64,000 nucleotides of DNA. Source: Chitinophaga sp. 180180018-3. Its GTDB lineage: Bacteria; Bacteroidota; Bacteroidia; Chitinophagales; Chitinophagaceae. Positions 36,931 to 44,987 of the stretch are shown here, piece by piece; within the stretch, counting starts at the first letter, position 1; every line of letters starts with the position of its first letter. The position numbers and the translations under genes are program-made. The notes below the pieces were generated by a model. It was not told where the DNA came from. It made no database searches and saw nothing but the letters and a program-made list of their open reading frames with translations. The DNA lies in the NCBI RefSeq assembly GCF_037893185.1, contig NZ_CP140772.1, positions 4,774,001 to 4,838,000 of the forward strand, read 5' to 3'.

Positions 36931-37422
36931 CTATTTCAGCTTCCATTTTTCTACAATCTGCGCATTGAAACCTTCTCCTTCTTTAGGATTAGGAGTGCCT
37001 TTACCGGTAGTAATCAGGCTACGCAGGCTGTTGTTGACGTAGTTGCTCCAGGCGTCGAAGCAGACATGGTAGCATTCATAGTCCGGCACCAATCCCCAAT
37101 GGGTAAAACGGACGGCCGTTTTGTTATCTTCCCGGAAGATGTCAAAAGTGATACGGGTATCCGTCCATTCAGTTTTATCCTCTACAAAACTGAAATAGTT
37201 ATTTAACACCCGCCAGGTAACTTTTTCCTCCGGAACCACTTCCTCGAGTTTCACTTTACAGATATGAACATCTTTATAGTGGTACAGGAACACATCGTTG
37301 AGTTCCGCGGTACCGCCATCAATTTCTTCAGACCACCATCCGCGAACATTGGTAATGGCGTCGAATGCCTGCCGGGGTGTCTGATCCACTAAAATAGTGG
37401 TAGTAAAATCCTGGTTATTCAT
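36931..37422 (-). CDS. SRPBCC (AHSA1-like) domain protein
   Basis: A 163-residue protein (start MNNQDFTTTILVDQTPRQAF at 37422) forming a single START/Bet v1-like fold. Helix and strand motifs VDQTPRQAFDAITNVRGWWSEEI, then VFLYHYKDVHICKVKLEEVVPEEKVTWRV and TRITFDIFREDNKTAVRFTHWGLVP, are typical of AHSA1-type ligand-binding proteins in Bacteroidota. No signal peptide. The ligand is unknown. It is divergent from the GlxA-like regulator, with both promoters in the 138-base gap, so the regulator may control it. Confidence 0.85.
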   Translation of the reverse strand: MNNQDFTTTILVDQTPRQAFDAITNVRGWWSEEIDGGTAELNDVFLYHYKDVHICKVKLEEVVPEEKVTWRVLNNYFSFVEDKTEWTDTRITFDIFREDNKTAVRFTHWGLVPDYECYHVCFDAWSNYVNNSLRSLITTGKGTPNPKEGEGFNAQIVEKWKLK

Positions 37423-37458
37423 GGTTATAAACAATTTAAAAACAGATGAATATCATTA

Positions 37459-37466
37459 CAAAAGTA
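37459..37466 (-). promoter_or_regulatory. Candidate -7 box of the SRPBCC gene
   Basis: TACTTTTG on the minus strand is an exact TAnnTTTG match, 36 bases before the ATG at 37422. A TTTT lies 17-18 bases further upstream at the -33 place. Confidence 0.5.
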
Positions 37467-37538
37467 GCGACCTCCTCATTAATAAAAAGGGTGTAAAACA
37501 GACTTTTTAGAGGGGCGTTTCGGACCTGTTAAAATATC

Positions 37539-37546
37539 TACCTTTG
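37539..37546 (+). promoter_or_regulatory. Candidate -7 box of the GlxA-like regulator
   Basis: TACCTTTG is an exact TAnnTTTG match, with TTTC at 37518-37521 (17-base spacer). The leader would be about 9 nt. Confidence 0.5.
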
Positions 37547-37560
37547 GTTAAAAAACTCCG

Positions 37561-38553
37561 ATGCAACATCTTACTATCGTTGTCCCGGAAGGGAGGAACA
37601 ACTTAAGCAGCATTAGCGGTACTTACGAGATACTAACACGGGCCAATGAGTACCATAAGCAAAATGGTAAAGATAAAACGGCGTTATTCAGGATTGAACT
37701 GGCAGGCACATCGAAGCATGTGGAGTACGGTGATGGATTGTTTACCGTGCATCCGCATACCAGCATATCAGCTATCAAGAAAACCGACCTGGTAGTCATT
37801 CCATCGCTAAGCCATAACTACCAGCTGGGCATCCAGGAAAATAAAGCGTTGATTTCATGGCTGGCAAAGCAATATAAGGGCGGTGCAGAAATAGCAAGTA
37901 TCTGTACCGGCGCCTACCTGCTTGCTGCAGCAGGATTACTGGACGGAAAAAGTTGCTCCACGCACTGGAACGAAACTGAAAAATTCCGAAGTATGTTCCC
38001 CAAAGTGAATCTGCAACCGGACAAACTGATCACCGATGAAAACGGGATCTACACTAACGGTGGCGGCTACTCGTTTCTGAACCTGATGCTCTATCTTGTA
38101 GAGAAAAAATACGACCGGCAAACTGCGATCTATTGTTCCAAGATCTTCCAGATCGAAATAGACCGGCAAAGCCAGTCGACCTTCATCATATTTAAAGGGC
38201 AAAAGTTACACGACGATGAACTGGTAAAAGAAGCACAGACCTATATAGAGCAAAATCTTCATGAAAAAATATCTGTTGAACAGTTGTCGGCTATGTTTGC
38301 CATTGGCAGGCGGCACTTCGACAGGAGATTCATCAAAGCTACGGGCAACACCCCCCTGGAATATCTGCAGCGGGTAAAAATAGAATCCGCCAAAAAAGCA
38401 TTTGAAACGAGCCGCAAGTCGGTTAATGAAGTAATGTATGATGTTGGTTATTTAGATGTAAAGGCATTCCGGGAAGTGTTCAGGAAGATCACGGGATTGT
38501 CGCCCCTGGAGTATAGGAGCAGGTATAATGCGGCGTTTAGTATTGCGAATTGA
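37561..38553 (+). CDS. GlxA-type AraC family transcriptional regulator
   Basis: A 330-residue two-domain protein. Residues 1-185 are a DJ-1/PfpI-like domain with the nucleophile-elbow region EIASICTGAYLLAAAGLLDGK and a following CSTHW. Residues 215-325 form an AraC DNA-binding domain with two helix-turn-helix motifs (ISVEQLSAMFAIGRRHFDRRFIKATG and VNEVMYDVGYLDVKAFREVFRKITG). GlxA-type regulators use the first domain to sense metabolites rather than as a peptidase. It is divergent from the SRPBCC gene, a likely target. Confidence 0.9.
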   Translation: MQHLTIVVPEGRNNLSSISGTYEILTRANEYHKQNGKDKTALFRIELAGTSKHVEYGDGLFTVHPHTSISAIKKTDLVVIPSLSHNYQLGIQENKALISWLAKQYKGGAEIASICTGAYLLAAAGLLDGKSCSTHWNETEKFRSMFPKVNLQPDKLITDENGIYTNGGGYSFLNLMLYLVEKKYDRQTAIYCSKIFQIEIDRQSQSTFIIFKGQKLHDDELVKEAQTYIEQNLHEKISVEQLSAMFAIGRRHFDRRFIKATGNTPLEYLQRVKIESAKKAFETSRKSVNEVMYDVGYLDVKAFREVFRKITGLSPLEYRSRYNAAFSIAN

Positions 38554-38588
38554 GAATATGAAATTTATGCTAATTTACTTAGTAATCG

Positions 38589-38596
38589 TATATTTG
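38589..38596 (+). promoter_or_regulatory. Candidate -7 box of the DUF488 cassette
   Basis: TATATTTG matches TAnnTTTG exactly and ends 4 bases before the ATG at 38601, with TTTA 21 bases upstream. The transcript would be leaderless or nearly so. Confidence 0.5.
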
Positions 38597-38600
38597 TGCT

Positions 38601-39485
38601 ATGTATTATAGAAGGAAACTAACACTGGCTTTATTGCAAAAATTTGGAGGTACTTTAGGCAAAACCAGCTTTCAAAAGCTTATGCTACTGTTGACCAAAC
38701 AACAAGAACGCCCGGATTACCATTTTGTTCCTTATAAATACGGTTGCTTTTCTTTTCAGGCCATGGCTGATATATCCACTATGGAAAAGTATGAGCAGGT
38801 GGCGCAAGACAGTCACGGAATAAGAAAAACTGATACAGCCGATTATATCATCCAATTAAAGGAGAATGATCAAAAAGCATTAAATCAATTATTCCTGTTA
38901 CACGGCAAGAAGAACTATAAAGATTTAATTAAATACACTTATAACAAATATCCGTTTTACGCAATTAATAGTGAAATTGCAGATAGATATCTTACCGAAG
39001 ACGACTTAAAAATAGTTCGTCAGCATAGGCCCCAGAGTAATCACACTATTTTGTATACTATTGGATATGAAGGTATTACTTTGGAAGAATACTTAAATAA
39101 ACTTATCGTAAAAGATGTTAAAGTATTAGTGGACGTGAGAAACAACCCACTCAGTATGAAATATGGCTTTAGTAAAAGCCAGCTAGTGAACTCCTGTCGG
39201 AGTGTAGGGATAGAGTATATCCACATCCCGGAGGTTGGAATTGTTTCAGAACAAAGGCAAGAGTTAAAATCACAAAAGGATTATGACAATCTATTTGCTA
39301 AATATTGTCAGGTTAATCTGCCTAGTACTTTAACTGAACAAAAACAAATTCTGCAACTACTGAAAAGTAAGGCCCGAATTGCTCTTACCTGCTTTGAAGC
39401 AAATATCTGCCAATGTCATAGAAAACATCTGGCAGAAGCAATAACCCGGTTGCCCCAATGGAATTATGAGTTAATCCATTTATAA
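38601..39485 (+). CDS. DUF488 protein with an N-terminal SocA/DUF4065-like region
   Basis: A 294-residue protein. Residues 150-294 are DUF488: LYTIGYEGITLEEYLNKL, VLVDVRNNPLSMKYGFS, IEYIHIPEVGI and the terminal ALTCFEANICQCHR with conserved Cys/His. Residues 1-145 (LLQKFGGTLGKTSFQKLMLL, YHFVPYKYGCFSFQAM) weakly resemble the SocA/DUF4065 type found in toxin-antitoxin and phage-linked proteins. DUF488 is an uncharacterised, possibly nucleic-acid-related domain. The DNA here is clearly richer in A/T than its neighbours (25-37% GC in the 60-base lines I counted), which suggests horizontal origin. The stop is directly joined to the next start (TAAATG). Confidence 0.75.
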   Translation: MYYRRKLTLALLQKFGGTLGKTSFQKLMLLLTKQQERPDYHFVPYKYGCFSFQAMADISTMEKYEQVAQDSHGIRKTDTADYIIQLKENDQKALNQLFLLHGKKNYKDLIKYTYNKYPFYAINSEIADRYLTEDDLKIVRQHRPQSNHTILYTIGYEGITLEEYLNKLIVKDVKVLVDVRNNPLSMKYGFSKSQLVNSCRSVGIEYIHIPEVGIVSEQRQELKSQKDYDNLFAKYCQVNLPSTLTEQKQILQLLKSKARIALTCFEANICQCHRKHLAEAITRLPQWNYELIHL

Positions 39486-40319
39486 ATGCCCAGAAAAAAA
39501 ATTCTGATAACCGTTACAACCTATCCTTTACCTTCCAGGAGCTATGATGAGTTAGTCTGTACTGCAGGTTTTTTGGAAGATGGAAGCTGGATTAGAATTT
39601 ATCCTGTTCCTTTGAGCTTTTTAAGCGACGAGAAATTTGCCGGCAGACTCAAAAAAGGTGTGAAATATACCTGGATTGAATTAGATATAGAAAAGCGACA
39701 CGATGACTTTCGTCCTGAGAGTTACTCCCCGAAATATTATGACTTTCGGGATTTGATAGTCCATGAGCCCCGATTGGGGACCGACAAGAATTGGTTTCAA
39801 CGGAAGCAACTCTGTCTTCGGAATGTTTATGCCAGTCTGACCCAACTTATTGATGATTCAAAGGCGCCAAAAAACACGTCGCTTGCGGCGTTCAGACCTG
39901 CAAAAATTATCGGATTCGAATGGGAAACAGATGAACGTAATTGGAAAAATGAGTGGGTTGAAATTCGAAAACAGACAGATCTATTTGCCCAGGGTAATAT
40001 TGATCCTGTTAAAATGATCCCAAAGGTTCCGTATAAATTTTTCTATAAATTTTTAGATAATGATGGTAAACAGAGTAGATTAATGATTGAAGATTGGGAA
40101 ATAGGGCAACTATTCTGGAATTGCCAAAAAGATGGAGCCAACGAATCAACAGCTTTGGATAAAGTCAAACAAAAATACTTCGATGAATTCATTATAAAGA
40201 ATGATATCTATTTCTTTCTGGGCACCACAAAAGAATGGCATATGCGCAGAGCTAAAAACCCATTTGTAATAATCGGTGTTTTCTATCCTCTGAAAGAAGT
40301 ACAGGGATCATTGTTTTAA
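39486..40319 (+). CDS. Dual OB-like domain protein, partner of DUF488
   Basis: A 277-residue soluble protein beginning KKILITVTTYPLPSRSYDELVCTAGFLEDGSWIRIYPV, rich in beta strands. I recall this start from proteins called dual OB domain-containing that often follow DUF488 genes, but it is a memory match, not a search. Other features are YTWIELDIEKRHDDFRPESY and a C-terminal KEWHMRRAKNPFVIIGVFYP. No enzyme motif is evident. OB folds bind nucleic acid, so a nucleic-acid role with its partner is possible. AT-rich like its partner. A GGCACAA/TTGTGCC hairpin (40334-40352) follows as terminator. Confidence 0.6.
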   Translation: MPRKKILITVTTYPLPSRSYDELVCTAGFLEDGSWIRIYPVPLSFLSDEKFAGRLKKGVKYTWIELDIEKRHDDFRPESYSPKYYDFRDLIVHEPRLGTDKNWFQRKQLCLRNVYASLTQLIDDSKAPKNTSLAAFRPAKIIGFEWETDERNWKNEWVEIRKQTDLFAQGNIDPVKMIPKVPYKFFYKFLDNDGKQSRLMIEDWEIGQLFWNCQKDGANESTALDKVKQKYFDEFIIKNDIYFFLGTTKEWHMRRAKNPFVIIGVFYPLKEVQGSLF

Positions 40320-40333
40320 ACATATAATTGAAG

Positions 40334-40352
40334 GGCACAATATACTTGTGCC
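40334..40352 (+). terminator. Probable terminator of the DUF488 cassette
   Basis: Perfect 7-bp stem GGCACAA/TTGTGCC with a 5-base loop, 14 bases after the stop. The downstream T-tract is broken (TGGCTTGTTATTTTC). Confidence 0.6.
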
Positions 40353-40588
40353 TGGCTTGTTATTTTCATCAACGAAGCGAGTAGTGCTTTTCAGATGAGC
40401 TAACCAAGTATTAAAATCGGGCTAATGAGAATCGGGCATGGCGGGAACTCCTGCTGTTAAATGGGGGGATTTGTTCCCGTGATTTTTTAAAGTGAGGTGA
40501 CCTATTTCCCTCCTAGTTAGCGAGATATCCGTGAACCAGGATAATCTTGTATTGATTCATAAGCTCAGTTATTAATGAATGGTGAATA
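40353..40588. other. Gene-free stretch downstream of the DUF488 cassette
   Basis: No coding frame is convincing. It holds an inverted repeat CGGGAAC/GTTCCCG (40442-40448 with 40473-40479, loop 24) followed by TGATTTTTT, a possible second terminator. It leads into palindromic element C. Confidence 0.4.
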
Positions 40589-40706
40589 TAGAATTAGGGA
40601 TTGAGAATATAGCATGAAGAATCAGAGCGGAGACCTAAGCGATTGATAACATTTTTATCCGCTTAGGTCTCCGCTCTAATTCTATATTCTTAATTCCTAA
40701 TTCTAA
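40589..40706. repeat. Palindromic element C between convergent genes
   Basis: Perfect core arms AGAGCGGAGACCTAAGCG at 40624-40641 and the reverse complement at 40660-40677. The outer arms (AGAATTAGGGATTGAGAATA on the left, its imperfect complement ending TTCTTAATTCCTAATTCT on the right) extend pairing with mismatches. The stop codon of the Oar-like gene (40705-40703) is inside the right outer arm. Related to elements A and B. Confidence 0.85.
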
Positions 40707-43700
40707 AATGAGTACCTCAGCCCCAGCTGCCCCTGTGCTCTTGAATTGAAATAATCAATCGAATACGCTTTTCCCGGATCCCCAAACCTATATACAGGAT
40801 AGTTGCCCATATTCTGTTTCGGAGGGAACAGGTCCGGAGTTAAACCAACACTGGCTGTGGAGTTGAAGGTATTCGGAGAGAAATATACCCGGCCCCAGTT
40901 GCTGCTGATCAGGTTGGTCAGGTTCATGATATCCACCGTAAATGTGATGAACCGGCTGCTGTTAGCAAAGTGAAACTCCTGCGCAAAGTGCAGGTCGGCA
41001 GTAGTGTTCCAGGGAGTGCGCCCTGCATTTCTTTCTGTAAAGCCTCCTCTCCTGCTGCTGAGGTATTTGTTACCATCGATGTAGGTATTGAAAGCATCTG
41101 CCTGTTGTGCGGCCGTTACTACTGTACCGGCAGCATCGGAATAATCCTGGAAGAAACGAATCGCTTCATCCCGTTGGGGAATGTAGGCCAGGCTTACCTG
41201 CTGGGGCAATCCCTGTATGCTGTTATTGACGATACCGTAGGTAAACGGACTACCGGATTGCGCGCTCACAAAGAGGTTCATGCTGGTGGTCCATTTTGCA
41301 TTCCAGGCGCGCTGGTATCCAACGTTAACGATTATACGATGACGGATATCGAAATTGGACCATGCCAGCCCTGCGTTATTGGGATTTAATGCCTGATTCA
41401 GCTGCCAGTTACTTTCCATGGAGTTCCGGATACCATTGAATGCGTCTTTAGAGCCGCCATAGGTATAGGCTACAGAGGCATTCAAACCTGTTTCGAATCT
41501 TCTGCTCACGGTTCCTGTTACTGCGTAGCGGTAACCCAGGCTGGTATTGCTCAACTCATAGGCGTTGGCAAAACGGGGATCGATGGCGCCGCTGTATACA
41601 GGCAGTTCATGGTTGGTATCGAAGCCATAATAGCGTGGATTGTCTTTGATATTGATCTGCTGGAAATATACGTCCTGGATCGTTTTTGTATACAAGCCTT
41701 CCATCCCCAACTTATAGCCAGCCGGTGTTGTGTAGTCCAGGGCAAGACTGGTACGCAACACCTTGGGCATGGCAAAGTTATTATCTACCAGATCCACCTG
41801 CGTTTTCCCTGCCTGAGGGCTATTCACGGCGGTACCATTCTTTGCAATGAAATCGGCTATGCCGTTAGCGCCCGGTTTAACAGGATCTGATCCGGCTGCA
41901 AAAGGTTGCTGATCGGCCTTCTGATCATAAGAGCCGTAGTTGATGCCTGTGTTATAAAATGCGTATCCAAGCCAGGCCAATGGAATCCGCCCTGTAAACA
42001 GGCCGGCGCCACCTCTTAATACCAGGCGGCCGTCGCTGGTCATATCGTATCGGAAGCCTATACGCGGCGATATCTGTACATGATTCAGATAGCTGTTAGT
42101 AATCCGGTTCATGGGCGTATACGTATAAGTGTTTCCGAAGTAGCTGTCTGTATAAGCATTTTTTACCTGTTCGCTCAGTGGCTGCTTATTGGGCACCATG
42201 CTGTAATCTGCACGCAGTCCCGGTGTTATGCGGAACCGGTCAGTGATTCTTATCTCATCCTGAAAATATACGCTCAGCATATCTACATCAAATACGGCCT
42301 CCGGATGTGAGAGAATATAATCCCTTGAATTGTTGTAGTAATTGTAATTGCCTCTCACGCGATATGGATTCCCATGCAGGTAGTCTTCTATGCTCAGGTA
42401 ATCAACTCGTCCGTTCCATGAATTGACAAATCCATAGCTGATATGATACAATTCATTGTGCGTACCCAACAGCAGGGTATGTTTGCCTTTATGCCAGGTG
42501 AGGTTATCAGTGATTTCCCAGGTCCGTTGCTTCATATTAAAGATGGCAGCTTCCCTGTCGGTGCCCAGGTAGATGGTAGTTCCCGGGGTACGGCCCATGA
42601 TCTGTATCTGGGGGAGTGATGGATCAGAGAGCGGATCGCGGTAATCGTGGATGGAAGTATACCCCACGATAAGGCTATTGGAAAAGCCGTTATTGAATTT
42701 TGTTTTCAGTTCGGCTACGGTAGAGCTCTGGTTATTGGTTTGGCGATAGGCCATAGCGCTGAAGCGAAAATCCATCTGGTCGCGGTCCATATTCACTGAA
42801 CGCGAGAGAATTGTGTTGTTGCGTATGGATAGCTGATTGCGATCGTTGATGTTCCAGTCGAGCCGGTTGAAGTATTTCTCCGACCTGGCGTAACTGTTAT
42901 ATGCTCCTGCTGTTCCCGGATCGAAGATAGCGCCGTAATGGCCAAGTGTAAAATTGCGGATATCATCTGCGTCTTTCGCACTGAGTATCTGCGCGGTTTC
43001 CGGCTGGCCAGCCATCAACTGTGCCGGATCCTGGCGGCGGGTAATTTCTTCGTTCGTAAAGAAGAAAAGCTTATTCTTAATAATGGGAAAGCCTAAACGA
43101 ATACCGGCCTGATAATCGTAAAAATCGTTGTTCATTTTGCCCAGCGAGCCGGTTTTATCCTTTCCGGTGATGGTGGCATTACGGCCGAACACATAAGCGG
43201 AACCCGTGAGTGTATTGGTACCGCTGCGGGTAACGGCATTGATGCTGCCACCGGTGAAGTTACCGATCTTCACATCGTAGGGAGCGAGGTATACCTGCAT
43301 ATCTTCAATAGCATCCAGCGAAATAGCGTTGGTACGTGTGCTGGAGCCGGGAGCGCCGGAAGTACCTGTGATACCGCCTGCAGAAGGACTGAAGCCGATG
43401 GCGTCGTTGTTGATAGCACCATCCACGGTGATATTATTGTAGCGGAAGTTGGTACCGGCAAAGCTATTGTCTTTAGAGCCCTGTGGCACGAGCCGGGTAA
43501 TATCCTGCAGGCTGCGGTTCACGGTGGGCATGCTGTTCAGCTGTGTGCGGGTAATATTCTGGGCGGTGCCGTAGGTATTAGCCCTGCGGGTTGCAGGAGC
43601 CGATTGTATCACAATTTCCGCCAATTGCTTTTGTTCGCCGGCCAGCATGAAATTGAGCTGTTGCGGCTCTCCGAGGCGAACGGTCACCTGTTGCATGCTG

Positions 43701-43975
43701 TTAGTTTTTTTTCCGACCATGCTCACGGTAACGGTATAGGGACCACCGATACGCAATCCAGGCAGAAAGAAGCTGCCGGTTTTATCGGCGGTAGCGCTAT
43801 AGGTAGTACCGGAAGGCTGGTGTATAGCCACCACAGTGGCGCCGGCCAGTGGCAGCCGGCTGCTGTCGGTCACTTTACCTATGAGGCTGCCGTCTGTCTG
43901 TTGCGCCATGGCGCCTGCGATCATGCAGCAACAAAGCACTACCGTTATCCAGATGGATTTAATACATTTATTCAT
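40703..43975 (-). CDS. Oar-like TonB-dependent receptor
   Basis: A 1090-residue outer-membrane protein with signal peptide (MNKCIKSIWITVVLCCCMIAG, cut near AMAQQ). It has a CarboxypepD_reg domain (about 28-115; GSLIGKVTDSSRLPLAGATV) and a plug with FRYNNITVDGAINNDAIGF and APYDVKIGNFTGGSINAVTRSGTN, which is the Oar signature. A long barrel ends GQLGLRYSF. There is no STN domain, so it does not signal to FecR itself. It is the last gene of the nine-gene operon, 10 bases after the third fasciclin gene. No SusD partner is present; the fasciclin and DUF4397 lipoproteins may play that part. Confidence 0.92.
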   Translation of the reverse strand: MNKCIKSIWITVVLCCCMIAGAMAQQTDGSLIGKVTDSSRLPLAGATVVAIHQPSGTTYSATADKTGSFFLPGLRIGGPYTVTVSMVGKKTNSMQQVTVRLGEPQQLNFMLAGEQKQLAEIVIQSAPATRRANTYGTAQNITRTQLNSMPTVNRSLQDITRLVPQGSKDNSFAGTNFRYNNITVDGAINNDAIGFSPSAGGITGTSGAPGSSTRTNAISLDAIEDMQVYLAPYDVKIGNFTGGSINAVTRSGTNTLTGSAYVFGRNATITGKDKTGSLGKMNNDFYDYQAGIRLGFPIIKNKLFFFTNEEITRRQDPAQLMAGQPETAQILSAKDADDIRNFTLGHYGAIFDPGTAGAYNSYARSEKYFNRLDWNINDRNQLSIRNNTILSRSVNMDRDQMDFRFSAMAYRQTNNQSSTVAELKTKFNNGFSNSLIVGYTSIHDYRDPLSDPSLPQIQIMGRTPGTTIYLGTDREAAIFNMKQRTWEITDNLTWHKGKHTLLLGTHNELYHISYGFVNSWNGRVDYLSIEDYLHGNPYRVRGNYNYYNNSRDYILSHPEAVFDVDMLSVYFQDEIRITDRFRITPGLRADYSMVPNKQPLSEQVKNAYTDSYFGNTYTYTPMNRITNSYLNHVQISPRIGFRYDMTSDGRLVLRGGAGLFTGRIPLAWLGYAFYNTGINYGSYDQKADQQPFAAGSDPVKPGANGIADFIAKNGTAVNSPQAGKTQVDLVDNNFAMPKVLRTSLALDYTTPAGYKLGMEGLYTKTIQDVYFQQINIKDNPRYYGFDTNHELPVYSGAIDPRFANAYELSNTSLGYRYAVTGTVSRRFETGLNASVAYTYGGSKDAFNGIRNSMESNWQLNQALNPNNAGLAWSNFDIRHRIIVNVGYQRAWNAKWTTSMNLFVSAQSGSPFTYGIVNNSIQGLPQQVSLAYIPQRDEAIRFFQDYSDAAGTVVTAAQQADAFNTYIDGNKYLSSRRGGFTERNAGRTPWNTTADLHFAQEFHFANSSRFITFTVDIMNLTNLISSNWGRVYFSPNTFNSTASVGLTPDLFPPKQNMGNYPVYRFGDPGKAYSIDYFNSRAQGQLGLRYSF

Positions 43976-43985
43976 TTCTGTTCAT

Positions 43986-44975
43986 TTATTTTGTTAAAAT
44001 CCTGGAAATGTTGTGTACTACTCCATTTCCTGCCAGTACATTTTTCCGGGAGAGTGTGGCCATGCCCGTTCCATTCTTTTGCAGATTGATATCGGAAAAG
44101 CGGCCAGGACGTAATGGATCATTGATCAGCGTAATGGTGGCAGTTGTACCATCGAGCAGTTGTTCTGTATAGTTGTTCGTTGTTACATCAGCTTTCAGGA
44201 TATAATCGTATACGAAATTTCTGCCGTTGGCAATATGTGCCTTCACGATGCCTTGTAGTTTAACAGGATCCATTTTGTAGATGCTATCGGTGGTGGAGAT
44301 GCCGATGGCCTGAAAGGCTGCATTTACCGGGGCGAATACCGTATAGGGACCGCCCGACTGATAAGCAGCAGCAAGGCCGCTTTGGATGATGGCAGCATTG
44401 AACAGGGAAAGCGCCGGATCTCCGGAAACAGCCTGCTGTACGTTGCTGTAGACGATGGGACTCAGTAAGCCATCCGTTACGTTTACCAATCCGTTGGCAG
44501 CTGGTTTGTCGAATGTATTCACGCGCACGCCGTTCACAACAACGGCGGTATCCCGACTGTTGCTCCAGTGGGTTACATACACCGATTGCCCGTTCATGGT
44601 AGCGAATGCCTGGTTAAAGGCCATGGGCAGGGAATCCAGTCGTACTGCGCCCTTCATGACATGATAGGGAATCATTGCCTTCATGGAATCCAGTGCTCTC
44701 ATAATAGCGGCGCCGGTGGGCAAACCTGCTGCTATAAATGCATCGTTGGAAGGCCCCAACAAGGTATAAGGTCCGGGCATACTTAGCGTATCGTTGTAAG
44801 CAGTGGCCACCATCGCGTATTTGAAAAGTGTAAGACTGAAATTGGCATTCACCACTGCTGCGATACCATTTTTGGTATAAATATTCTCCGGTTCTACATG
44901 ATCCTTCGCGCAGGCCGCTAACAGCAGTACCCCTGCCAGTATCCATCTCCCTAAAAAAAATCTTTTATAGTGCAT
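43986..44975 (-). CDS. Fasciclin (FAS1) domain lipoprotein 3
   Basis: A 329-residue lipoprotein (lipobox LLAAC, Cys22) with two FAS1 domains, about 40-175 and 180-329. The first has FSLTLFKYAMVATAYNDTLSM with GPYTLLGPSNDAFIAAGLP and ends near GLVNVTDGLL. The second has GLAAAYQSGGPYTVFAPVNAAFQAIG and ends NGVVHNISRILTK, the FAS1 H2-box form. FAS1 domains mediate adhesion or protein binding on cell surfaces. The gene is 13 bases behind the previous fasciclin gene and 10 bases ahead of the Oar-like receptor, so it is probably made with it. Confidence 0.88.
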   Translation of the reverse strand: MHYKRFFLGRWILAGVLLLAACAKDHVEPENIYTKNGIAAVVNANFSLTLFKYAMVATAYNDTLSMPGPYTLLGPSNDAFIAAGLPTGAAIMRALDSMKAMIPYHVMKGAVRLDSLPMAFNQAFATMNGQSVYVTHWSNSRDTAVVVNGVRVNTFDKPAANGLVNVTDGLLSPIVYSNVQQAVSGDPALSLFNAAIIQSGLAAAYQSGGPYTVFAPVNAAFQAIGISTTDSIYKMDPVKLQGIVKAHIANGRNFVYDYILKADVTTNNYTEQLLDGTTATITLINDPLRPGRFSDINLQKNGTGMATLSRKNVLAGNGVVHNISRILTK

Positions 44976-44987
44976 ATGTACTTTCTT

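Noticed and set aside
40442..40490. Second strong terminator after the dual-OB gene
   Set aside because: The stem is only 7 bp with a 24-base loop; kept only as a note under the gene-free stretch.
27604..40706. Insertion sequence remnants
   Set aside because: No transposase fragment or flanking target duplication is visible around the three palindromes.
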